A stretch of 64,000 bases of DNA from Craspedostauros australis (Eukaryota; Bacillariophyta; Bacillariophyceae; Mastogloiales; Achnanthaceae), in contig JAMXDE010000055.1 in NCBI GenBank assembly GCA_026770025.1, positions 62,001-126,000 of the forward strand. The letters run 5' to 3'. This document shows, piece after piece, positions 21,589-31,348 of the stretch (the stretch's first letter is position 1; each line of letters starts with the position of its first letter). The position numbers and the translations under genes are program-made. The notes under the pieces were generated by a model that saw only the letters and a program-made list of their open reading frames with translations, ran no database searches and had not been told where the DNA came from.

Positions 21589-23213
21589 TTGAACTCACTC
21601 TTGAGGATTGTGGTTGTGTCTTCGTCCTCGTCGCTGTCCAGTGTCATTGGTTGCGTACCTGCTGGTTCTTCAGCTTTCGCATTCGTTTTCCTTTTCTTTG
21701 CTGAGGTATCCTTCTTTACTCGTTGCTCATCTGTACTCGCCTTTGCAGATGCTTGCGCCGCTCCATCAGCTGTTGCTGTTTTGGTATCATTGCTGGACTT
21801 TGCGTTCTTCAGTAACGACGCCAGTAAAGACCCCGCCTGCACGGCCGACCCCGCATTCGTCCTGGATCGATTCCCTCCAGGACCCACATCATCATCCTCC
21901 CGAACTTTCTGCGCGACATGGCCTGTCGAAAAGTCCAACGCCTGGCGGCGGTACTCCGCCTCGGCCTGCAGCTCTGCTTTTTGAATTTGCTGTGCATCGC
22001 CATCTTCATCGCCCATCATGGCATCGTCACCGTCAGTTTCATCCACGACAGCGCCGTCTGATTGCAGGAAGGCAGGAACCGCATTGGCACTGCCCTTCGT
22101 GCTTTGCTGCTGTTGTTTCAGCCGTTCTAACAACGAGCTCTGTGCAGTGCCGTCGGACTTGCTCAGCGTCTCTTCCAACAACCGACACAGCTGCTTGATG
22201 GAACCTTCTGCGAGCTTCCAGCATTCCTTCAGCTTCTCCGGTGTCAGTTCGCAACCGCCTCCATAGTCCAACAAACATACCTCCGAATGGATGTTCATGG
22301 CGATCGTCAGCGATCCTGCCTGCACCAGCTCCTCCCGATCCGTGGGATCGATCAGCGCCGCCACGGACGTGGTGGAGGCCGCGTGAACCGCATCTTGCTC
22401 GGGTATCAACGCAAACGATAGAGACAGCGGCGTGTGATGCAGCGGCAGCGGAGTGGGCTCCTTCACCGCGGACGAAACCAACTGTGGCAACACCCTGGGC
22501 TGGTTGCGATCGTTCGACGATATTTGATCGCCCGTCATCATGGTATCATCCACCTGCTTGGTCAGATCCACCTCGGGTCGGCGATAATGCCGGATGCTGG
22601 CGACGGCTGCCAAGATCGATGCATCCAAAATGTTGCCTGCATCATCCAGCACGGTCACGTTGATCGACAGCCTCCACACCCACTGGCCTGGCAACACCGC
22701 CAGCGCTTCCCTGTCCAACGCACCGCCTGTCAGAATGATGCGTTCCAAGCAACGCAGAATGCGATTGGATTGCAGCCGCTGATCGCGATCGGAGTAGTTC
22801 CGCACACCGCGCTTGGAGCTGGCGCTGCTGCCGATACCCGCACTGCCGGATCCCGATGACACGGGCGGCGCCAAGCGGAACCCCGTGCCAGCCATGGGGG
22901 AGATGTCGACGGAAAATTCCACCATGCCCTCGCTGGGACGATCGGGGTTGGGCGGCACCAGCTCACCGCAGATGGACGACGTCACGCGCGTCCCCGAGCC
23001 CCACTGGATGGTGCATTCCGCACCGTTGTCCCATCGACCCAGGGCCACTTTGACCTTGCGCACGTCATTCTGCGTGCGTCCATCCAGGCGCAGGGAATCT
23101 CTGCCATCCTGCACGGAGGCCAACGCGCATTCCCTCAGGAAATCGCGCTCGTTGACCGACAGCGACTTGACCCCCGTGTCATCGCGGATTGCCTCATACG
23201 CAAAGTGTCTCAT
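21585..23213 (-). CDS. RRP45: exosome complex subunit RRP45 / EXOSC9
   Basis: One of the RNase PH-like subunits of the nine-protein exosome ring, which threads RNA to the catalytic subunits in nucleus and cytoplasm. Start taken at ATG 23213 (MRHFAYEAIRDD), since the longer open frame begins with TTG; 542 aa, no intron. The family start motif appears as SVNERDFLRECALASVQDGR and SLRLDGRTQNDVRKVKVALG. Then come GSGTRVTSSICGELVPPNPD, ILRCLERIILTGGALDREAL and DDAGNILDASILAAVASIRH followed by YRRPEV, all diagnostic of RRP45. The second half (SLTIAMNIHSEVCLLDYGGG) completes the RNase PH fold. The C-terminal 170 residues are an acidic and Lys-rich low-complexity tail (DDAMMGDEDGD, KKDTSAKKRKTNAK), longer than in plants but like the acidic tail of animal EXOSC9. 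As in other RRP45 proteins, catalysis is not expected. Confidence 0.93.
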   Translation of the reverse strand: MRHFAYEAIRDDTGVKSLSVNERDFLRECALASVQDGRDSLRLDGRTQNDVRKVKVALGRWDNGAECTIQWGSGTRVTSSICGELVPPNPDRPSEGMVEFSVDISPMAGTGFRLAPPVSSGSGSAGIGSSASSKRGVRNYSDRDQRLQSNRILRCLERIILTGGALDREALAVLPGQWVWRLSINVTVLDDAGNILDASILAAVASIRHYRRPEVDLTKQVDDTMMTGDQISSNDRNQPRVLPQLVSSAVKEPTPLPLHHTPLSLSFALIPEQDAVHAASTTSVAALIDPTDREELVQAGSLTIAMNIHSEVCLLDYGGGCELTPEKLKECWKLAEGSIKQLCRLLEETLSKSDGTAQSSLLERLKQQQQSTKGSANAVPAFLQSDGAVVDETDGDDAMMGDEDGDAQQIQKAELQAEAEYRRQALDFSTGHVAQKVREDDDVGPGGNRSRTNAGSAVQAGSLLASLLKNAKSSNDTKTATADGAAQASAKASTDEQRVKKDTSAKKRKTNAKAEEPAGTQPMTLDSDEDEDTTTILKSEFN

Positions 23214-23810
23214 CTTTCTTCCCAAGTCTTCTTCGCGTTTCGCTGTCTGAAGCTGGTGCTGCCGTTGCAATTCCTGTTGCTCTCAGCGGATGGCATTGAG
23301 TGTGTCAAGTGGTGCGGTATCACCCTCATCATCGTCAACATCATCGCCACCGCCGCAACGAGCGCCATGGTCGGTGATGGATTTCGTATCTTTCCTTTCC
23401 TTTGCCGATTTTGTGTGCAAAATGGTTGGTCGTGGAAATCATCCGTGAAGATGCTCCGAGGAGTCGATTCGTGAATTACATCCAATCCCGTTTTCAAAGA
23501 TTCGACCGTTACCCAACACGATTTCGAAACAGAAAACACGATGAGATGAACTTGAAAATGTGAAGGAACGACAAATGCAACAACAACGGACTATGGCGAC
23601 GACAATGACAACGAGAGTGCGTCTGCCGCAACGGGTATTGATGCATGGTACTGTAAGTGAAGCTACCGATTCACTGTTGTTGGGAAGCATGTGGGTGCAT
23701 ACGTGTGCGTAATCTCACCATCACCACAACCACCTTGCCATTGAAAGGGACGCCGTATTCATCCATCCATCGTTCGGTTCTTCGATTCATCGCAGCAGGA
23801 TTGCTGCGCA
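23214..23810. other. divergent promoter region between RRP45 and ABC transporter
   Basis: About 600 bp between two divergent starts. No gene is supported. It should hold both promoters; I see no clear TATA element. Confidence 0.5.
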
Positions 23811-26234
23811 ATGTCAGCAGGCACATGGGACTCGTATGTTCCGTTCGGGGACGGCCAACATGCTGGCCTCACGTCAGCACGGTCCAGCAACAATGGCAAG
23901 CCGTCGCATGTGGGGGCCGATGCAGAGCGGGGAGACATCGGAGATGATGGGAAGGGGAACAAACAAGGTGGCGTCGTCAACAAAGGCAGCACTCGTGAAA
24001 CACCCAGCCAAGCTCGCGCCTTTTGGGCCATGGCGATGCCGTACTTTCGAGAGAGCTCCAGGGGACGATGGCTGTTCTTCATTCTGGTCTGCCTCATGAT
24101 CCTCAACTCGACCGTGCGGGTCATCTTCTCCTACCTTGCCAGGGACTTCTGGAGTGCGTTGGCCAATCAAAACGAAGAAGAATTCTACCGCATCATCCGC
24201 AACTTCCTCATCGCGTTGGTCGCGTTGGCGCCTATCAACGTATTCTACCGATTTCAACGTCAACGATTGGCGATTCAGTGGAGGGAGTGGATGACGGACA
24301 GGGTGCTGGAGCTGTACTATTCCAACCAGGTGTACTACGCGCTGGAACGCAGCTACTCCAAAAAGACGGCGTCCGCTTCATCCAATGGCAGTGGCAATAT
24401 GAATGGCACCAGCAACATCGATGCAGACGACGACGGCAGGGACCGCTCTCAGCTGCACGCGATCGACAATCCCGATCAGCGCATCTCGGAGGATGTCAAG
24501 AACTTCACCCAATTCTCGCTATCTCTGTTCCTCATCATCGCAGTATCGACGATCGATCTGGTGGCATTCTCCACCATCCTCTTCACTATCGAACCCAACC
24601 TCTTCTTTTCCATCATCGCCTTTGCTACCGTGGGAACCCTGCTCACCATCATCATCGGTGGCAGGCTGATCCGGCAGAACTTCGTGCGTCTGCAGCGAGA
24701 GGCTGACTTCCGATACTCCTTGGTCCGGATCCGTGATCACGCCGAGTCGATCGCCTTCTTCGGTGGCGAGCGCATCGAGGGTCGTCAGATCAAGCACCGT
24801 TTTGATCGAGTGATTGAAAATGCAAAGGAGATCATCGGCACGCAGCGCAATCTGGACTTCTTCACGACGCTCTACGCCTACCTCACGTGGATCCTCCCGA
24901 TCATCGTGGTCGCTCCCGACTACTTTGCAGGCGAGGTTGAGATGGGCGTGATTCAGCAGGCAGCAGCGGCTTTCGGGCATGTGCTGGAGGATCTGTCGAT
25001 CATCATTACGGAATTCGAATCATTGTCAGAATTCTCGGCTGCCATCGATCGGCTCAATCAATTCCTTGCCGCCATTCGCGATGCCGATGCTGATCGTGAC
25101 AACGAAGGGTGTCCATTGATGATGAAGGGCACGCCACCTACGGCTACGGCCATGTCGGTACAGACGTCGTCCATGTCCAAAGAGATGACGGCCAAGATGG
25201 GATTCCAATCACTATCGTCGTCCCAACCAATGAAGCAAATGATCACTATTCGACGGATACAGTCCATTCTAGAACGCAAGCGACCATCATCAACAACGCA
25301 ATCAACGACACAATCAATACTGCAACCGAATATTGCATTGTCGATACGAAACTTCACGTTGCTGACACCCTCCAGCAACCCGCGCACCCTGATTCGCAAC
25401 CTGAATGCAGAGCTGCCATGGGGACGACGGCTGCTGATCATGGGACCCTCTGGTGTGGGCAAGAGCAGTCTACTGCGTGCCATCGCTGGCCTATGGACAT
25501 CCGGCAGTGGCACGATCATCCGGCCATCCTGCGACGAGATCTACTTCCTGCCGCAAAAACCGTACTGTCCGCTGGGCACGTTGCGAGAGCAGCTTCTGTA
25601 TCCGCACTTTGGATGGGACGATAGTGATGAGCGCGGTGACAACTTGGACGCGCCGATGACCACAGCCACAGCAGCCAATGCAACAGGAATACCAAGCATG
25701 GGCAATGAGAAGAATGCATCCAACAAAGTCAACGTGGAAATGACGACGCTGCAGCGATCGGTGGATCCAACTCGCACCATCCCCACTGACGACGACCTGC
25801 TGCAGATCCTGAAGGACATTGACCTGTACCACGTCGCACGGCAGATTGGCAACGGCAAGGATAACGCCATCCTGGATGCCGAGGTGGATTGGGGCAACAC
25901 GTTGTCGTTGGGAGAACAGCAACGCTTGGCCTTCGGTCGCGTGCTAGTGAGCCGTCCCCGCTTGGTGATCCTTGACGAATCGACCTCCGCGATGGATGTC
26001 GAACGCGAGACCAAGATGTACGCGTTGCTGAAGGACTTGCGATCGCGCCGAAGGGGGTCAGCAGAGGAGGAACGCGTGACGTACGTGAGCGTGGGACATC
26101 GACCGACGTTGCTATCGCACCATGATGCGAAGTTGGAGATCAAGGGCGTGGATGCCCATGGACTCTCCCTGATCGAGACGAGCGGCAATGACGTTGCACA
26201 CAACGAGCTGAAGGCGTTTATATCGTATGCTTAA
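23811..26234 (+). CDS. ABCD-type half ABC transporter (YddA/SbmA-like membrane domain)
   Basis: An 807-aa half transporter, intronless, with one membrane domain followed by one ATPase. The N-terminal 65 residues are hydrophilic. The membrane part starts ESSRGRWLFFILVCLMILNS and contains YLARDFWSALANQNEEEFYR and IQWREWMTDRVLELYYSNQV. It also has RIRDHAESIAFFGGERIEGR, the EAA-like region of ABC class D, and EMGVIQQAAAAFGHVLEDLS. The ATPase has Walker A GPSGVGKSS (K551), the Q-loop FLPQKPYCPLGTLREQLLYP, the signature LSLGEQQRLAFGR (from L698) and Walker B LVILDESTSAMD (D722, E723). A Ser/Thr-rich insert of about 100 residues separates the domains. The closest style is cyanobacterial and plastid ABCD2-like transporters rather than PEX19-targeted peroxisomal ALDP. 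The substrate is unknown (acyl-CoA or peptide by family), and the location (plastid or peroxisome) is undecided. Confidence 0.88.
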   Translation: MSAGTWDSYVPFGDGQHAGLTSARSSNNGKPSHVGADAERGDIGDDGKGNKQGGVVNKGSTRETPSQARAFWAMAMPYFRESSRGRWLFFILVCLMILNSTVRVIFSYLARDFWSALANQNEEEFYRIIRNFLIALVALAPINVFYRFQRQRLAIQWREWMTDRVLELYYSNQVYYALERSYSKKTASASSNGSGNMNGTSNIDADDDGRDRSQLHAIDNPDQRISEDVKNFTQFSLSLFLIIAVSTIDLVAFSTILFTIEPNLFFSIIAFATVGTLLTIIIGGRLIRQNFVRLQREADFRYSLVRIRDHAESIAFFGGERIEGRQIKHRFDRVIENAKEIIGTQRNLDFFTTLYAYLTWILPIIVVAPDYFAGEVEMGVIQQAAAAFGHVLEDLSIIITEFESLSEFSAAIDRLNQFLAAIRDADADRDNEGCPLMMKGTPPTATAMSVQTSSMSKEMTAKMGFQSLSSSQPMKQMITIRRIQSILERKRPSSTTQSTTQSILQPNIALSIRNFTLLTPSSNPRTLIRNLNAELPWGRRLLIMGPSGVGKSSLLRAIAGLWTSGSGTIIRPSCDEIYFLPQKPYCPLGTLREQLLYPHFGWDDSDERGDNLDAPMTTATAANATGIPSMGNEKNASNKVNVEMTTLQRSVDPTRTIPTDDDLLQILKDIDLYHVARQIGNGKDNAILDAEVDWGNTLSLGEQQRLAFGRVLVSRPRLVILDESTSAMDVERETKMYALLKDLRSRRRGSAEEERVTYVSVGHRPTLLSHHDAKLEIKGVDAHGLSLIETSGNDVAHNELKAFISYA

Positions 26235-26533
26235 ATAGAGCAGTGCGATGTGGCGTGCGTCGTCTTGTCGACGAAGATGCTCTCTTCCTCCCTGGAGAGA
26301 GACTAGATGGAGGACTGCTTGCGGAGGATTCACCAGAGCCAGTGTGCCATACAAACTCTCCAATAGTACGGGAATGTCGCTTCCTTTCTACTCGTATTGC
26401 ATGTGAGCGTCTTTCTCAACTGTTTAACTTCATTCCGTAGCAACTCTGCAAAGTGGTTTGGATGAGTGGGAATACTTTCCGCCATGCCATGCCACCATCA
26501 CCACCAGTAACACAATCGTCTCTCTATCTCTGT
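26235..26533. other. convergent intergenic spacer
   Basis: 299 bp between the ends of the ABC transporter (+) and CD2BP2 (-). No gene; presumably both 3' UTRs. Confidence 0.6.
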
Positions 26534-27823
26534 TCATGGAATGTATGCTTGAAAGTTGACGTTGCCAGAAGAAACCCAATGCCCAAGCTCCATGTCGCCA
26601 TCATCATCATCGTCGTCATCATCGTCCATGAGATCCGCCATGAGATCCTCCTCGGTTGACTTCGGTTGGAGACGCACCGTTCGTATTTGCACGGATTGGG
26701 CGCCGACGAAGTAGCCGGCCTGCGTCCATGAAATCATCTGTTCCGTCGTGTAGGGTCCATGCAGCTGGTTGTCATCGTTGCCTCGGTACTGCCACTTGCA
26801 GGGCGGTTGCTTTTCGGTGGGCAGCTTGTGGGTCGCGGCAACTGGATTGCTGGGCGCATTGAGCTTGGCCATGATCTGCGCGCGCGTGCGTTGGTAGACA
26901 TCGACGTCTCCCTTGAAGAGCAAGGCGTTGGCGGCGCTGGTGAGTTCATCCAACGCGTCCTTGGCCTTGGCGGCCGCCTTTTTCTGGTTTGCGAGCTCGC
27001 GCTTGTTGGGCGAACCGGGCTTGGAAGCCATGTTGGAGCGCTTGATCGACTTGTGGTAGGCCTTGATGAGATTTCCGTAGCGGCTGAGGGCCTTGGAGAT
27101 GGTCTCCGTATCGCTGACCAAGGGAATGATCTTCTTGTGCAGCTCCTGCGTCGTGAGGTTGTCCATGCTGTCCTGATCCGACTTCCTCTTCGCCGCCGCG
27201 GCTGCCTTGGACTGCGACAGAACGAAGGACGACGTCGCCGCTGCAGTGCTGCGCTTGCCATCCTTTGCCTCGTCCTTCTGACCACTGCCCAGATCCTCCA
27301 GCCACGCATCGGGTTCCTCGCCCATATCGCGGGCGCTCTTCTTGCGAAAGACGTAGGTATCACCATCGAAGAAGCCCTCGCCGTCGTTCTTCTCGTCGTT
27401 CATGTGGAAGGGCTCGATCTTGACGCCTTCCGTGTCGAGCGACGTGATGTCGTTGATGTGCGTCGTGCCGCTCGCGACGGCCGCCACGGCGCTGCCTCCA
27501 TGTCCCTGCTCGCGGCGCTTGCGTTTGGCTTCCAGCAGCTGCGCTTCGCTGGGGATGGCCTCGTCGTCGCCGTTCTTGTCCGCATCGTTCGTTACGTCAT
27601 CGTCGTCGTCGCTTCGGAATCGCTGCTTCTTGTTCGTGTGCGTCAAGGTCGCGTCGTCGTCGTCGTCATTACCATTGTCATCGTCCTTCTTCTGTTGCTT
27701 CAGAATGCTGCGGCTTGACTCCTCAGCCGCGCGTGCAGCATCGGCCTTGTCAGCCGCATCGCGTCGCCGCTGGCTCCTGCTTCTGCTGCGTTTCTTGCTC
27801 TTTGATCCTTTCTGTTTGGCCAT
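26534..27823 (-). CDS. CD2BP2: GYF-domain U5 snRNP protein CD2BP2/LIN1
   Basis: CD2BP2 (yeast Lin1/Snu40) binds U5 snRNP component PRP6/DIM1 during snRNP assembly in the nucleus. Start chosen at ATG 27823 (MAKQKGSKSKKRSRSRSQRR), giving 429 aa; a longer open frame upstream is not protein-like. The N-terminus is basic, Ser/Arg-rich, then acidic. The diagnostic family box follows: DITSLDTEGVKIEPFHMNDE, GEGFFDGDTYVFRKK and AWLEDLGSGQ. A helical Lys-rich middle region comes next. The GYF domain begins near residue 342 (CKWQYRGNDDNQLHGPYTTE, then QMISWTQAGYFVGAQSV), containing W-x-Y, the GPY triad and W-x3-GYF. The typical C-terminal acidic run (LMADLMDDDDDD) follows it. No intron. Transcribed divergently from the GNAT gene. 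Confidence 0.92.
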   Translation of the reverse strand: MAKQKGSKSKKRSRSRSQRRRDAADKADAARAAEESSRSILKQQKKDDDNGNDDDDDATLTHTNKKQRFRSDDDDDVTNDADKNGDDEAIPSEAQLLEAKRKRREQGHGGSAVAAVASGTTHINDITSLDTEGVKIEPFHMNDEKNDGEGFFDGDTYVFRKKSARDMGEEPDAWLEDLGSGQKDEAKDGKRSTAAATSSFVLSQSKAAAAAKRKSDQDSMDNLTTQELHKKIIPLVSDTETISKALSRYGNLIKAYHKSIKRSNMASKPGSPNKRELANQKKAAAKAKDALDELTSAANALLFKGDVDVYQRTRAQIMAKLNAPSNPVAATHKLPTEKQPPCKWQYRGNDDNQLHGPYTTEQMISWTQAGYFVGAQSVQIRTVRLQPKSTEEDLMADLMDDDDDDDDDGDMELGHWVSSGNVNFQAYIP

Positions 27824-28322
27824 TCTTCGTATCTGCTCGTTGCGTTGATTGTGGGTGTGGTCACAATGATGATCCTTGGTGTTTGATTGCTTGATTGCTT
27901 TTGGAGTGTGATGTGATGGGTGCATTCGTAATGTCAGGAGTGTCCAGAGTTCATGGTTGGAGGTTTGTGGTTCGTGTGGAGGTATCGCGTCAAGATCTCC
28001 AAAGACATCACTCCCAAACTCAAAGCCTGTTTTGGTTGGTTGTGGTGATTGGCTCATCCGAACCGTACGATCCTGTGGAAGTTGCGGTGAATTTTGAAAA
28101 CTGTCAATTATGTTTCTGGTTGAAGAAGAAGCCAACAACAAACGTACTTTTGTTGGAAACAAGAGAGTGCTTCGTTCCTTCCTTGGCTTGTGGACGTGCA
28201 GCATCTTCTTTGCAATTCATTGTGCAGTGATGAACTGGGGTTGGACAATCACTGCCATAGCAACAACGACAACAGCAGCGACAGCAACCAGGACTCTAAC
28301 CACAGCATTGGGTGCCGCAGTC
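27824..28322. other. divergent promoter region, CD2BP2 / GNAT
   Basis: About 500 bp between two divergent starts; the open frame continuing upstream of 28323 has no conserved features. No gene supported. Confidence 0.5.
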
Positions 28323-29147
28323 ATGATGAAAGGCGTCGGTCTCTGCATCGTGATCCTGGCGATCTCCATCCTGTATCTGGATGCGTTCTTGCCATCTCCT
28401 CAGCCGCATCATGCACGACGCAGTCCTCACCGAGCTGGGGCCCTTCAAAGCTCCTTCCTTTTGGCGACCAACAGCAACGACAGCAACGACAGCAACGACA
28501 ACACCGACAGCAGCAGCAAGGACGCGACAACACAACCGGCGACAGAATTGACGCACGCCGACATTTTGTGGAAGATCCGTCCGCCGCCGGAAACGCCATG
28601 GTACAGACGCGTGTGGTTGCGATTCGCGGCCAACACGATACGCCTCGATGCCATGCTGAAGCGCGAGGAACCACCCCTCGTCTTGTGTCCCAAAGGCGGC
28701 CAGGCCGTCCTCGAGGCCCATTGCAAGAATCAGGCAGGCAGCTACGAAAAGATCGCGCGTTTCGGCTTTAGCACCGAACGCGGACCGCCGGCGCCGCCGA
28801 TTCAGGAGACCGTGCAGGAACTGTACCAACTGCCACCGACCGTCATGGTGGGCGTCGCCGCCATCATATACATGTTCGTGGAACCGCAGCATCGCCGCCG
28901 CAACGTGGGCACGTTGGCCTTGCAGGTCATCTCGCTCGTGCATGCCATTCAGAATTGCGATTTCACGGTGCTCGTCGTCGATGACGATGGATCGGGCAAG
29001 CTCAACGAGTGGTACGAGCGGCAGGGGTATCGAAGGGCGCCCAAGCTGCAGGCCTTGATGGGGAGTCCCGATGCCGTCAATGGCATCACCATGATCAAGC
29101 CCACGGATCGACTTCTGCCAGAGGATTGCCATATACGATGGTGGTGA
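28323..29147 (+). CDS. GNAT-family N-acetyltransferase, probably plastid-targeted
   Basis: Predicted 274 aa from the double ATG at 28323/28326; the open frame extends upstream to 28110, but this start gives a clean signal peptide, MMKGVGLCIVILAISILYLD. A-F follows at the expected cleavage point, then a Pro/Arg/His/Ser-rich transit-like segment (FLPSPQPHHARRSPHRAG). An Asn/Asp/Ser repeat stretch (NDSNDSNDN) precedes the catalytic region. The acetyl-CoA binding fold is seen in TVMVGVAAIIYMFVEPQHRR, then RRNVGTLALQVISLVHAIQN. It closes with FTVLVVDDDGSGKLNEWYER-QGYRRAP, where the R/Q-x2-G-x-G/A loop appears as RRRNVGTL and the Tyr of EWYERQGY is the usual catalytic acid position. The substrate (protein N-terminus, lysine or a small amine) cannot be told. 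No intron. Confidence 0.78.
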   Translation: MMKGVGLCIVILAISILYLDAFLPSPQPHHARRSPHRAGALQSSFLLATNSNDSNDSNDNTDSSSKDATTQPATELTHADILWKIRPPPETPWYRRVWLRFAANTIRLDAMLKREEPPLVLCPKGGQAVLEAHCKNQAGSYEKIARFGFSTERGPPAPPIQETVQELYQLPPTVMVGVAAIIYMFVEPQHRRRNVGTLALQVISLVHAIQNCDFTVLVVDDDGSGKLNEWYERQGYRRAPKLQALMGSPDAVNGITMIKPTDRLLPEDCHIRWW

Positions 29148-29547
29148 TTGTGTGGGCAGGAGGACGCAGAGTGGAGGCATGTACGACTACGACACTGACT
29201 CGTACTTGGTGATCGTCGACCATCATGCACATACAATCACTCAAGCACTCGCATCCATGAACCTACTCACATCTATGAACGCACATGTTCCGACCATGGT
29301 TGTGTTGCGAGTAATACTCTATTGTACACAATTTAGTATAATAGAATCGGTATGGCGATGGCACTTCTCCATTCTGCACGGCAACGCACACACTTTGCGA
29401 CGCCGATGGTTTCGTTGCAGATATCCGGTTCGTTCTGTCTTCCAAGAATCCAACAATTGTCCAATCGCATCAACATCATGCCACGCCTTGCGGTGTCGCA
29501 TCATCGCAGCAGCAGGGCTTGTAACAATTGAATGCCCTGCCAAATGC
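29148..29547. other. convergent intergenic spacer
   Basis: 400 bp between the ends of the GNAT gene (+) and VPS4 (-). No gene supported; includes an AT-rich block near 29310-29345. Confidence 0.6.
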
Positions 29548-31348
29548 TTAGGCACCATCCTGTCCAAACTGCTTCGTCCAATCCACAAACTGCAGCAATT
29601 CGTCGTCGGATACGGACGAATGGGAATGCTTCATGACTTTCTGAAAGTCCGAAGCCCGCACCACCGGAGCACGTAGCTTGTCGGATGGCACATCCCACAG
29701 CTGCATGCGCTTCGCTCCGCATCTGGAGCACGTGTAATCCTTGCCCTTCTTGTCGCTCGACAGCTTGGGCGGGCAGGAGGGGCAGTTGGGGTACGTCTCG
29801 CAGGGTTCATAGAAGCCCTCCTCGTCGATCGTGAATTGCTTCGCCTGCTGGCATCGTCGCAGCGGTTCCATCAGGGCCTCCTTGACGAGGACCTTGATGT
29901 CGCTGCCGGACGCGCCGTCCGTCATCTCGCCGAGCCGATCGAAGTCATCGTCCTCCAGTTCGTTGGGCGTGTCGCCAAGATTGAGCTTGATCATGAACGT
30001 GCGGGCCTCCGACTCAGGCAGCGGGATGTAGACACGCTTTTCGAATCGCCGACGAATGGCGGCATCGAGCTCCCACGGCACGTTGGTGGCGCCCAGCACG
30101 AGCACCTGGCCCTCCGCCTGGCCCACGCCGTCCATCTGCACGAGGAACTCGGTCTTGACGCGTCGCGAGCTGTCAGATTCACCTTCGCTGCGGCTTCCGC
30201 ACAGGGAGTCCACCTCGTCGATGAAGATGATGGCGCGACCGCCCTCCGACTCACGGGCCATCTCGAAGAGGTTGCGCACGAGCTTTTCGGATTCTCCCTG
30301 CCACTTGGAGATGAGGTCGGCACTGCTCACGGAGAAGAAGGTGGAGTCGGCTTCCGTCGCCACTGCCTTGGCCAGGTACGACTTACCAGTTCCCGGTGGT
30401 CCGTACAGCAGAATTCCCTTGAAGGGACGGCGCTTGCCTGTGAACAGCTGCGGGAATTTTGTGGGCAGAATGACCGTCTGATGTTGTCGTTGTTCCCATC
30501 GTCAGAGAGATTGTCGTCACAATTGGGAAAAATTGCAAGTCCAAGAAAGAACGGAAAAGCAAGGCAAGAGAGTTTGCAGGTGAGCGCTCGTACGATGCCA
30601 TGCTGGCTTTGTCATTCATTGCCATTTCGTCATCAACACAGGCTGTGTGTTGTTTCTACACATCATTTGCCATCGCCATCGCCATTCATCATATAGTAAT
30701 CATTTGGCATCATTTGTCATCATTTGTTGTCTGTGCAATGAAATTCAGTCGGACTTCAACGTTCATCTCCTTGAAGCACGACTTGAGAATGCGGATGGTG
30801 GTTGGCGTTTGCAACCCAACTCCAACCCGAAAGGATGATGAAGCAATGGAACGCAACCTGATCAAGTGTACTAACGCACAAACGCACAATTGCACAAAGA
30901 AACAAGGAACTGTGAGACCGAATGAACGCACCTCCTTGAGACTCTCCTTGGCATTGTCCAAACCAGCCACATCCTCCCACTTGATGTTGGGCTTCTCCGA
31001 GACGATGGCGCCGGCCAGCGCACCGCGCAGCTTCTTCTGCTCCTTGTCATCGTCGTCGTCCTTGCCGTCGCCGGCCTTTCGCGTGGCAGATCCACCGCCT
31101 CCGTTCTTTTCCAGCTCGTTCTGCTTGGCGATGTAGTCCCTCAGCTCCTCCGCGCGCTTCATGTAGCCTTCCACCCGATCCAGGATGAGCTTCTTGCGGG
31201 GCTCGTTCTTCTCGTACTTGAGACCCGTGGTGAAGCGCGCCAAGGCATCGCGGTACAGGCTCAGCGCCTTCTCGTACTCCTTGGCGTTGTCAGCGTCGAT
31301 GGCTTTGGCCACGACCTCGATCGCTTGTGGGATGAATGAGTTATCCAT
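29548..31348 (-). CDS. VPS4: ESCRT-III disassembly AAA ATPase VPS4
   Basis: Two exons, 31348-30932 and 30477-29548, phase 0, over a 454-bp intron (donor GTGCGT, acceptor CAG); 448 aa. The exon join reads SLKE|TVILPTKFPQLFTGKR, exactly the conserved family sequence. Residues 1-75 are the MIT domain that binds ESCRT-III tails (AIEVVAKAIDADNAKEYEKA). A charged linker follows, then the AAA cassette with Walker A GPPGTGKS (K171), Walker B IIFIDEVDSLCG and the second region of homology GATNVPWELDAAIRRRFEKR. In the C-terminal part, where VPS4 normally has the beta domain, sits a C-x2-C...C-x2-C segment (YPNCPSC and YTCSRCGAKRM). The usual DKLRAPVVRASDF and FGQDG end follow. VPS4 recycles ESCRT-III in endosomal sorting, cytokinesis and membrane repair. 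Confidence 0.95.

Noticed and set aside
26759-27718. 319-codon plus-strand frame
   Set aside because: Antisense shadow of CD2BP2, whose GYF domain and family box are unmistakable on the other strand.
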